Positions 49,917 through 56,767 of a DNA stretch of 56,767 bases are shown in pieces (position 1 is the stretch's first letter; every line of letters begins with the position of its first letter). The stretch covers positions 1 through 56,767 of the forward strand of contig VXMM01000053.1 in NCBI GenBank assembly GCA_009841105.1. Reading direction: 5' to 3'. A model generated the notes under the pieces. The model made no database searches. It was not told the DNA's origin and saw only the letters and a program-made list of their open reading frames with translations. The stretch comes from Acidimicrobiia bacterium (lineage in GTDB: Bacteria; Actinomycetota; Acidimicrobiia; Spongiisociales; Spongiisociaceae). Both the position numbers and the translations under genes were made by a program.

Positions 49917-52667
49917 GTGACGAGAGAGAACCAGAGATACGACCACGGCCGGGTCGAGGCGCGCTGGCAAGAGGTCTGGGAAGAAACAGGCATCTATCGC
50001 GCCGAGGTCGACTGGGAGCGTCCCAAGCACTACGCGCTGACGATGTTGCCCTACCCGAGCGGTGATCTCCACATCGGGCACTGGTACGCCATGACGCCGT
50101 CGGATGCTCGGGCCCGCTACATGCGGATGAAGGGCTACAACGTCCTCTTCCCGATGGGGTTCGACGCCTTCGGGCTACCGGCGGAGAACGCGGCTGTTCA
50201 AGCCAACATCCACCCCTGGAAGTGGACCTACGCCAACATCGAGCGGATGCGCCGCCAACTCCGATCGATGGGAACCATGATCGATTGGGAGCGGGAGGCG
50301 GTGTCCTGCACGCCTGAGTATTACCACTGGACGGAGTGGTTCTTCTCCCGGCTCTATGAAGCCGGACTGGCGTATCGCGGCGAGGCTCTGGTCAACTGGT
50401 CCCCGACGCTCCAGACCGTGCTCGCCAACGAGCAGGTGATCGACGGGAGGGATGAGCGGACCGGCCAGCCGGTGGTCCAGCGGATGATGGAGCAGTGGTT
50501 CTTCCGTATCACCGACTACGCGGAGGAACTCCTCGACTTCGGCGGTCTTGACTGGCCCGAGCCCATCAAGGCCATGCAGACCAACTGGATCGGACGGTCG
50601 GTGGGGTCCCGGGTCCGGTTCCCGGTCGAGGGCGCCGACCCGATCGAAGTGTTCACCACCCGCCCGGACACCCTCCACGGCGCCACGTTCATGGTGCTCG
50701 CTCCGGAGCACCCGCTGGTCGACGTGCTGACCACCCCGGACCTGAGGGCAGCGGTAGAGGCCTACCGCTCCGGGGCCGCGCGCCGTTCGGAGCTCCAGCG
50801 AACCGACCTGACCCGGGACAAGCACGGGGTGTTCACCGGTGGATACGCGACCAATCCCGTCACCGGCGGCGATATTCCGGTCTGGATAGCCGACTACGTC
50901 CTGATGAGCTACGGAACCGGGGCGATCATGGCTGTTCCGGGCGAGGACACCCGGGACTGGGAGTTCGCCGCCAGGTACGGGTTGCCGATAGTCCGCACCG
51001 TCCAACCTCCCGACGGCTTCGAGGGTGACGCCTACGAGGGGGACGGCCCATCCATCAATTCGGACTTCCTGGACGGCCTCCACATAGCTGAGGCCAAGGA
51101 GGCCGTCATTGACTGGCTCGAGGCCAGGGGACTCGGTGAACGGGCTATCCAGTACCGCCTGCGGGATTGGCTGATAAGCCGGCAGCGCTACTGGGGCTCG
51201 CCGATTCCCGTGGTATACCGGGAGGACGGATCCGTCGAGCTGGTGCCCGATGGCGCCCTTCCGGTGGAGCTACCCGAAGGCGTGGAGTTCATGCCCACAG
51301 GCAGGAGCCCGCTCGTTTCCCACGAACCGTTCTTGAAGGCGGTCGACTCGGAGGGGGAGCCGGCGACCCGTGAGACCGACACCATGGACACCTTCATGTG
51401 CTCCTCCTGGTACCAGCTTCGCTACCTGAGCCCGGCGTACGACCTCGCTCCCTTCGATCCCGAGGAAGCGGCCTACTGGCTGCCGGTCGACACCTACACC
51501 GGCGGCGCCGAGCACGCCGTGATGCACCTCATGTACACCCGGTTCTTCACCAAGGCCCTTCGAGACATGGGGTGTTTCGAAGACACGGCCGCCGCGATGA
51601 GGTCTCACGGTCGTGATCCCGACGGCATGTTCGACGAGCCCATGGTGATGCTCCGGAACCAGGGTCAGGTGCTGGGAGAGGAGCGCCGGGGTGACCGGGT
51701 GGTGGTGGTCGGCCGGCAGGAGGAGGACCGGCTGGTGGCCGACCAGGTGCTGGTGGTGGCCGATCTGCACGTACCGTCGGAGCCTGTGGATGGGGACCAT
51801 CTGGTGGGCGAGATCGAGAGCCGTACCGAACGGATGCTGGTAGTCCGACCACCGGACGGCGCCGAGCCGGTGACCGTCGAGATAGCCGAGAGCGCGACGA
51901 TCGAGATCCCGACCATCCCGGGAACCAACAGTGTCACCCAACTCCGCCACCGACTGGACGTCCAGCGCATGTCGAAGTCCCGGGGCAACGTGGTCAATCC
52001 TGACGACTTGGTCGAACGGTTCGGCGCCGACACCGTCCGGACCTACCTGATGTTCGCCTTCGAATGGGAGAAGGGCGGCCCTTGGGACAGCCGGGGGATG
52101 AAGGGCGCCCAGCGTTTCATCGCGGATGTCTGGCGCCTTGGCGAGGCGGAGTACAACGCGGGCAGCGTGGACCACTCCGCAGCCGCCGCGCTCCGCCGCC
52201 GCGCCCACCAGGCGATCATCAAGGTGGGACAGGATCTGGAGTCGTTCTCGTGGAACACCGCTGTGGCCGAGTTGATGAAGCTCCGTAACTCCATGAACGA
52301 TGCCCTCGCCGCCCGCAACGTGACCTCGGAGGTCTGGCGCGAGGCCCTGTCCATCCTGGTCCTGCTACTGGCACCGATCGCTCCCCATGTCACCGAGGAG
52401 GTCTGGAGCCGTCTGGGCCATGGGAGCAGCATTCACCTCCAACCCTGGCCCCAGGCAGACGAGGGAGTTGCCGCCGATGAGTCGGTGACGATGGTGGTCC
52501 AGGTCAACGGCAGGGTCAGAGCCCGGATCGAGGTGGCGGTGAGCATCTCTGAGAGCGCAGCGCTGGAGCTGGCGCTGAGCCACCACAACGTGGTCCGCCA
52601 TGTCGGCGAGAGCGAGGTGCGGCGGGTGATAGACCGGAGGCCGAGGCTGCTCAATATCGTGGTGTAG
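49917..52667 (+). CDS. leuS: Leucyl-tRNA synthetase
   Basis: Class I synthetase charging tRNA-Leu. The 916 residues show ALTMLPYPSGDLHIGHWYAMT (HIGH motif, about 40-60), the editing domain (FTTRPDTLHGATFMVLAPEHPL; SYGTGAIMAVPGEDTRDWEFA), DTMDTFMCSSWYQLRYLSP, TYTGGAEHAVMHLMYTRFFTKAL and the KMSKS region as VQRMSKSRGNVVNPDDLVERF (about 682). The stretch between the QGQVLGE motif and RMSKS is about 100 residues, longer than the leucine-specific domain of E. coli. Start GTG 49917. The gene converges on the ABC transporter. Confidence 0.97.
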   Translation: MTRENQRYDHGRVEARWQEVWEETGIYRAEVDWERPKHYALTMLPYPSGDLHIGHWYAMTPSDARARYMRMKGYNVLFPMGFDAFGLPAENAAVQANIHPWKWTYANIERMRRQLRSMGTMIDWEREAVSCTPEYYHWTEWFFSRLYEAGLAYRGEALVNWSPTLQTVLANEQVIDGRDERTGQPVVQRMMEQWFFRITDYAEELLDFGGLDWPEPIKAMQTNWIGRSVGSRVRFPVEGADPIEVFTTRPDTLHGATFMVLAPEHPLVDVLTTPDLRAAVEAYRSGAARRSELQRTDLTRDKHGVFTGGYATNPVTGGDIPVWIADYVLMSYGTGAIMAVPGEDTRDWEFAARYGLPIVRTVQPPDGFEGDAYEGDGPSINSDFLDGLHIAEAKEAVIDWLEARGLGERAIQYRLRDWLISRQRYWGSPIPVVYREDGSVELVPDGALPVELPEGVEFMPTGRSPLVSHEPFLKAVDSEGEPATRETDTMDTFMCSSWYQLRYLSPAYDLAPFDPEEAAYWLPVDTYTGGAEHAVMHLMYTRFFTKALRDMGCFEDTAAAMRSHGRDPDGMFDEPMVMLRNQGQVLGEERRGDRVVVVGRQEEDRLVADQVLVVADLHVPSEPVDGDHLVGEIESRTERMLVVRPPDGAEPVTVEIAESATIEIPTIPGTNSVTQLRHRLDVQRMSKSRGNVVNPDDLVERFGADTVRTYLMFAFEWEKGGPWDSRGMKGAQRFIADVWRLGEAEYNAGSVDHSAAAALRRRAHQAIIKVGQDLESFSWNTAVAELMKLRNSMNDALAARNVTSEVWREALSILVLLLAPIAPHVTEEVWSRLGHGSSIHLQPWPQADEGVAADESVTMVVQVNGRVRARIEVAVSISESAALELALSHHNVVRHVGESEVRRVIDRRPRLLNIVV

Positions 52668-52676
52668 ACCACGCCG

Positions 52677-52695
52677 GACCGGTGGGGCGCCGGTC
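52677..52695. terminator. Possible bidirectional terminator hairpin
   Basis: GACCGG (52677-52682), loop TGGGGCG, CCGGTC (52690-52695) lies exactly between the convergent leuS and ABC permease stop codons. There is no T-run, so intrinsic termination is uncertain. Confidence 0.4.
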
Positions 52696-53895
52696 TCAGA
52701 ACTCGGCGGAGCGGTAGGCCTGCCGGGCCTTGATCCGGGTCCGGTAGTTGAACACCCCGCCCGCGTATACCCGCCCGGCAGCCCTGATGAGCAGGATGAT
52801 GAAGCCGGTCATGAGCATGAACGCGGCCACCTGCTCCCATGCGGCCACCGAGTCGGACACGGCTCGAACGGGGAGCACGAAGGGGGCGGTCACCGGAATG
52901 AGCGTGAGCACGGTCGACCATACCGTGTCCGGGTTGCCGGAGACGTAGAGGATCCCGATCAGGTAACCGGCCACGGTGACCACCATCATGGGGAAGGCGG
53001 CATTCTGGGCGTCCTCGGGCCGATGGGCGATCGCCCCCACCGCCGCGTAGCCGGTTGCGTAGACGAGGTAGCCGAGCACGAACCAGATCAGCGAGATTGC
53101 CAGGAATCCGGCATCCACCTCGGGAAGGGTGACATCGAGGACCAGACGTACGGCCACGATCAGGCCCGTGGCGATCGATCCGAACTGTAGGAGCCCGAGC
53201 AATCCCACGCCGATGATCTTGCCCGCCAGGAGCTGCCACGGTCGCAAGGAGGAGAGCAACACCTCCGACACGCGGTTGGTCTTCTCCTCGGTGACGCCCA
53301 GCAGCACCCATGACCCGGTGGTCATCACGGCCATGAAGAGGAGCACCAGCGCCACCTGGGAGATCAGGAACTGGCGATCTTCCGCCGCGGTATCGACCTC
53401 GGGCTCGGCGGTCACGATCTCCACTCCCTCGCCGCTCATGATCGCTACTGCCCGCTCGGACACTTCGCCCGCAGCCACCATGCTTTGCACCTGGTAGGAA
53501 AGGACGGCTTGCCTCAGCGCGGACTCGAGTTCCGAGGATGTGTCCTTGCCCACGAGCACCCTGTTCCCGCCGACCAGGGCCGCGTCCACCGTTCCGTCCG
53601 CCACCGCCGCGGCAGCCCCCGCGCTGTCCGGGGATGTGGTGAGGTCGATCCGGTAGGAGCCCGGTACTCCCGGCGCGATCGACTCCGCTAGTTCGCCGGG
53701 GCCCGCGCTCTCGGTCCCGACGGTGGCGACCCGGTAGGTACGGACCGATCCGTCATCACCGAAGAACCCGGGAATCGCTATTCCCGCGCCGACAAGGAGG
53801 GCCAGGAAGAGCCAGCTCAGCGCATAGGACTTGCTCAGGCCCCGCTCCAGGAGCTCGCGCCACATAACGAGACTCACCGCCCTGAAACTGGTCAC
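52696..53895 (-). CDS. ABC-2 type transporter permease (NatB-like)
   Basis: A 399-residue membrane protein with one N-terminal membrane segment (SYALSWLFLALLVGAGIAIPGF, about 22-43), a large extracytoplasmic region (about 45-175) and a block of five to six membrane helices at the C-terminus (about 178-385), the topology of NatB/YhaP-type exporters. The motif WVLLGVTEEKTNRVSEVLLSS near 211 is typical of ABC-2 permeases. ATG 53895 overlaps the ATPase stop by four bases. Probably Na+ or drug efflux; the substrate is not deducible. Confidence 0.88.
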   Translation of the reverse strand: MTSFRAVSLVMWRELLERGLSKSYALSWLFLALLVGAGIAIPGFFGDDGSVRTYRVATVGTESAGPGELAESIAPGVPGSYRIDLTTSPDSAGAAAAVADGTVDAALVGGNRVLVGKDTSSELESALRQAVLSYQVQSMVAAGEVSERAVAIMSGEGVEIVTAEPEVDTAAEDRQFLISQVALVLLFMAVMTTGSWVLLGVTEEKTNRVSEVLLSSLRPWQLLAGKIIGVGLLGLLQFGSIATGLIVAVRLVLDVTLPEVDAGFLAISLIWFVLGYLVYATGYAAVGAIAHRPEDAQNAAFPMMVVTVAGYLIGILYVSGNPDTVWSTVLTLIPVTAPFVLPVRAVSDSVAAWEQVAAFMLMTGFIILLIRAAGRVYAGGVFNYRTRIKARQAYRSAEF

Positions 53896-54779
53896 GGTGC
53901 CACCGCTTCCCGGAATAGGTCGGACAGCGTGGGTGGACCGTAGGAGAACTCCCGGACCGTCCTGCCGTCCGAGAGCGCGGTGACCATCTCGTCCATGCCG
54001 ACTTCGGCCGGAACCCTGAGAACGTGACGGGTGCCTCGCGATTCCAGGAGCCGGACACCGGGAAGGATGGGGGTGAGGGCGAGCGACGAGTCCACATCCA
54101 CCTCGACCCTCCGGTGAGTCGCCCGGTCCTTCAGCGTCCTAACCGGTCCCGAGAGGGCCACCCGGCCCTGGTTGATGATGGCGACGTCGTCACACAGGTG
54201 CTCGACCAGGTCCAGCTGATGGCCTGAGAAGAGCACCGCCGAGCCTTGTTCTGCCCGCTCACTCAGTATCCGGGACATCTCCTCCACGCCGAGCGGGTCC
54301 AGGCCGCTGAAGGGTTCATCCAGTACCAGGAGCTCGGGATCGTGTACCAGGGCGGTCATGAGTTGCACGCGTTGCTGGTTCCCGTGAGAAAGGTCGTCGA
54401 CCCGTGAGTCTGCCCGTTCTTCGAGCCCGATCCGGGTGATCCACCGTTCCGCCGCTCCCGCGGCGGCTGCCTTGCCGAGCCCGTGAAGGCGACCGAAGTA
54501 GATCACCTGGCGACGCACCGGCATGCGGGGGTACAGGCCGCGCATCTCCGGCATGTACCCGAACCGCCGCCGAATGTCATGGGTGACAGGTCGACCCATC
54601 CACGTCACGGCACCCTCGTCGAGACGCAGGAGGCCGAAGATGGCGCGCATGGCGCTGGTCTTGCCGGCGCCGTTGGGACCCAGGAAGCCGACTATCCGGT
54701 CCGGCCTGACCGAGAAACCGCAGTCATCCAGGGCGACTACCTCGCCGTAGCGCTTGGTCAAGCCGTCAAGTTCGAGCAT
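53892..54779 (-). CDS. ABC transporter ATP-binding protein (NatA-like)
   Basis: A 295-residue ATPase: Walker A GFLGPNGAGKTSAMRAI (about 32-48), Q-loop GYMPEMRGLYP, signature DLSHGNQQRVQLMTALVHDPELL (LSHGNQQ instead of LSGGQ, about 134-156), Walker B LLVLDEPFSGLDP and H-loop FSGHQLDLVE. A C-terminal domain of about 75 residues follows, as in NatA/DrrA-type proteins. ATG 54779. It forms a two-gene exporter with the permease, divergent from comEA. Confidence 0.92.
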   Translation of the reverse strand: MLELDGLTKRYGEVVALDDCGFSVRPDRIVGFLGPNGAGKTSAMRAIFGLLRLDEGAVTWMGRPVTHDIRRRFGYMPEMRGLYPRMPVRRQVIYFGRLHGLGKAAAAGAAERWITRIGLEERADSRVDDLSHGNQQRVQLMTALVHDPELLVLDEPFSGLDPLGVEEMSRILSERAEQGSAVLFSGHQLDLVEHLCDDVAIINQGRVALSGPVRTLKDRATHRRVEVDVDSSLALTPILPGVRLLESRGTRHVLRVPAEVGMDEMVTALSDGRTVREFSYGPPTLSDLFREAVAP

Positions 54780-54925
54780 GGGACACCTGTCATGGGACCG
54801 GACGGAGGGTAATCATTGTCGGCTCGTACCCCTCTGGCTCCGCACCGCGCCCAACGACAAAGGGCTTCTCAACCGCATTCTTTGCCGGTAGAAGTGCAGC
54901 GGCGTTGTGGTTCAAGGAGGCTGCC

Positions 54926-55564
54926 ATGTCGGAGACGCCGTCCGAGCGCGGCGCACCGGCCGCGGCACCGGGGATGCCGGTGTCGCGCCAGGGCGCATTG
55001 CTGGTCCTGGGAGGCGCGCTGGTCGTTGTAATCGGTTTTGCTCTCTGGAACCGACCCCAGGTCCCTCCGGCGGAGTCCCGACCGTCCCCGGAGGTGATGG
55101 TCGCACCCGTATCCGCGGTCGGTCCCGCCCCGGCACCAGTGACCGTTCATGTCTCGGGCGCCGTGGCGGCGCCCGGCTTGGTGGTCTTGCCGGAAGGGAG
55201 CCGGGTCGCCGATGCGATCGGGGCGGTGGGCGGCGCGTTGTCGGGGGCAGAGCTTCGCCTGGTCAACCTGGCTGCGCCGGTAGCGGATGGTATGCATCTC
55301 GATATCCCGTGGGCCGGCGAGCATCCGGACGCTGCGGTCGCGCTCTCGCCCGGCGCGGGATCGGGCTACCCCGTCGATCTGAACCGGGCGGATCATGAGG
55401 CCCTCACGGGAATACCGGGGGTGGGGGAGGTGCTGGCGTTGCGCATCGTGGCTCACCGCGAGTCCCATGGCCCCTTCATGACGATGGAGGATCTGCTTGA
55501 CGTTCCGGGCATCGGCGAAGGCAGGCTGGCCGGGATGCGGGACTACGTAGAGGTGGGTCGATAG
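54926..55564 (+). CDS. comEA: ComEA-type helix-hairpin-helix DNA receptor
   Basis: Membrane-anchored DNA receptor for transformation. The 212-residue protein has one membrane segment (GALLVLGGALVVVIGFALW, about 23-41), a SLBB-like region (VTVHVSGAVAAPGLVVLPEGSRVADAI, about 72-98) and a C-terminal tandem helix-hairpin-helix (VDLNRADHEALTGIPGVGEVLA, about 150-171; MEDLLDVPGIGEGRLAGMRDYV). ATG 54926 is chosen because AAGGAGG precedes it by five bases. comEC follows immediately. Confidence 0.94.
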   Translation: MSETPSERGAPAAAPGMPVSRQGALLVLGGALVVVIGFALWNRPQVPPAESRPSPEVMVAPVSAVGPAPAPVTVHVSGAVAAPGLVVLPEGSRVADAIGAVGGALSGAELRLVNLAAPVADGMHLDIPWAGEHPDAAVALSPGAGSGYPVDLNRADHEALTGIPGVGEVLALRIVAHRESHGPFMTMEDLLDVPGIGEGRLAGMRDYVEVGR

Positions 55565-56767
55565 GCCGCCTGCCCGATCCACGAGCAAGGTGGTTCCTGG
55601 CCGGCGCCGCGGCCATCTGGATCGGGGTGTTGGCTGGGTTCCGGGTTCCGTGGCTCGGCGTCCTGGCCCTGGGAGCCGCGGTCGTGGCCGGTGTCCTGCA
55701 GAGATGGGGCGTCGCCTTGGTGGGGGGTCTGGTGGCCCTGGGCGTCATCGGTGGCCTGTTCCTCGGTGCTCGCCATCAGGCGATGGCCGGCACCGTCCTC
55801 CCCACGGGCGAGGTGACCGTACTGGTCAAGGCCCTGGCCGACGCTTCAGGTAGTCCGGGCCACGACCAGGTTCTCGTCCGGGTCCTGGCGATCGAAGGAG
55901 CGGCAGGGCCGGTCTCCTGGGATGGACCGGCTGGCTGGCTCCGGGGTGATGTGGTCGGCTGGACAAGGGACAGCCGGTGGTGGGTCGAGACGATGATGTA
56001 TCCCGGCGCCGATCCGGTCATCGGGAACCCGGCTTGGGATCCGATCGTCTGGCGGGGCCGGGTGGCAACCGCTCGTCCCGCCCCTGAACAGTCCGGCTGG
56101 TTGGCCGGGCAGGCCGCTCGGGTTCGCTCCCTGATCATCGATCGTCTGGGACCGGACGCCGACCGGGGGAGAGCGCTCCTCGCCGGATTCCTGCTCGGCG
56201 ACGTCTCACACCTGCGACCGTGGGAGGAGGAGGCGATGCGCCGCGCCGGGCTGTCGCACTTCGTGGCCGTGTCGGGAAGCAACGTGGCCCTGTTCTTGGG
56301 CGCCCTTTTCCTCGTGGCGGGACCGCTGGGCTGGAGTTCCATCCGGCGAGCAATCCTGGGCCTGGCCGGCCTGATGTTCTTCGTTCTCCTCATAGGACCG
56401 GACCCGTCCGTAGTGCGGGCCGCCACCATGGCAGGGCTGGTACTGGTTGCCCGGCCCTTCGGTCTACGCCCCGACATCTGGAGGGTGATCGGGGTCGGCG
56501 TGGGGCTTGTACTGCTCGTGTCTCCAGAGTTGGCCTACAGCCTCGGCTTCCAGCTCTCGGTTGCCGCCACAGCCGGGGTGGTGGTCGGAACCGGGTGGTT
56601 TCGTAACCTTCGCCCGCGATGGCTCGCCACCTCGCTGGGAGCTGCCTGCGGCGCACAGCTGGCGGTCGCCCCGATCCTCCTGCTCGCGATCGGGCAACTT
56701 CCCCTTTGGTCCCCGGTCGCGAATGTGGCGGCTGCGCCGCTGGTGGTGGCGGCAACCGGGTTGGGAG
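55561..56767 (+). CDS. comEC: ComEC/Rec2 DNA-uptake channel (partial at the window end; start unusual)
   Basis: ComEC is the polytopic channel passing single-stranded DNA into the cytoplasm. About 400 residues are visible before the window ends. They include N-terminal hydrophobic segments (WFLAGAAAIWIGVLAGF), an OB-like domain, and the Competence signature GLSHFVAVSGSNVALFLGA with SVVRAATMAGLVLVARPFG and AYSLGFQLSVAATAGVV. The frame covering the first helix contains no ATG/GTG/TTG before GTG 55627, which would remove that helix. ATA 55561 overlaps the comEA stop (ATAG) and follows GAGGTG by five bases, mimicking an ATGA-type coupled start. The metallo-beta-lactamase domain, if any, lies beyond the window. 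Confidence 0.88.
   Translation, partial: MGRLPDPRARWFLAGAAAIWIGVLAGFRVPWLGVLALGAAVVAGVLQRWGVALVGGLVALGVIGGLFLGARHQAMAGTVLPTGEVTVLVKALADASGSPGHDQVLVRVLAIEGAAGPVSWDGPAGWLRGDVVGWTRDSRWWVETMMYPGADPVIGNPAWDPIVWRGRVATARPAPEQSGWLAGQAARVRSLIIDRLGPDADRGRALLAGFLLGDVSHLRPWEEEAMRRAGLSHFVAVSGSNVALFLGALFLVAGPLGWSSIRRAILGLAGLMFFVLLIGPDPSVVRAATMAGLVLVARPFGLRPDIWRVIGVGVGLVLLVSPELAYSLGFQLSVAATAGVVVGTGWFRNLRPRWLATSLGAACGAQLAVAPILLLAIGQLPLWSPVANVAAAPLVVAATGLG

Overview
This 56.8 kb window reads as core chromosome of a high-GC Gram-positive-type bacterium. An actinobacterium, possibly of the Acidimicrobiia, is the best guess. The case rests on separate cofG and cofH genes for coenzyme F420, many GTG/TTG starts, several genes with a -10 box 6-7 bases before the start codon (leaderless style), an actinobacterial-type 37-residue membrane protein next to a zinc-ribbon protein, and trkA/trkH, mreBCD and rng arrangements. 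No prophage, CRISPR array, plasmid function or complete insertion sequence is visible. The left end (1-118) is mostly homopolymer C and cuts off etfA, so it looks like an assembly end. The right end cuts off comEC.

Layout. 119-1077 (-): etfBA. 1249-3475 (-): a tightly overlapping operon upp, an alkyltransferase-like DNA repair gene, deoA; it is bracketed by two inverted copies of a short MITE-like repeat. 3862-6597 (+): ffh, rpsP, khpA, rimM. 6611-8260 (-): a SulP anion transporter. 8400-11419 (+): cofG and a cofH with an unusual ~250-residue N-terminal extension. 11475-13795 (+): trmD, rplS, lepB, yraN. 13712-14094 (-): two small conserved-looking genes. 14200-18826 (+): comM, dprA, a metallo-beta-lactamase-fold hydrolase, rph, rdgB, followed by tRNA-Lys and tRNA-Leu. 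19312-23511 (-): a DUF885 peptidase-like protein, a class I glutamine amidotransferase and an exported protein of unknown function. 23536-24088 (+): tRNA-Pro, -Gly, -Arg, -His. 24136-27443 (+): tig, clpP, clpX. 27489-32025 (+): valS, folC, ndk. 32116-37886 (+): mreB, mreC, mreD, PBP2, rodA. 38104-38298 (-): a small cysteine-rich protein. 38364-43242 (+): rng, rplU, rpmA, obgE, proB. 43270-46132 (-): trkA/trkH. 46447-48037 (+): an M23-like exported protein, nadD, rsfS. Then come tRNA-Ala, an FAD oxidoreductase, leuS, a divergent ABC exporter pair (-), and comEA-comEC (+).

Together the genes cover translation (ribosomal proteins, tRNA modification, tRNA synthetases, tRNAs), co-translational targeting and secretion (ffh, lepB), protein folding and degradation (tig-clpPX), RNA decay (rng, rph), the cell-elongation machinery (mreBCD-PBP2-rodA), DNA uptake and processing (comEA, comEC, comM, dprA), F420 synthesis, potassium uptake and pyrimidine salvage.

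The most unusual observations are: the MITE-like repeat pair flanking the salvage operon; the CofH N-terminal extension; a tandem array of eight -35-like heptamers beside a perfect TATAAT in front of rpmA; three essential-type genes (mreC, rsfS, comEC) that lack any ATG/GTG/TTG start covering their N-termini, two of them with an ATA placed behind a Shine-Dalgarno sequence; and a small cysteine-rich protein divergent from rng. All identifications come from reading motifs by eye; no database search was run.
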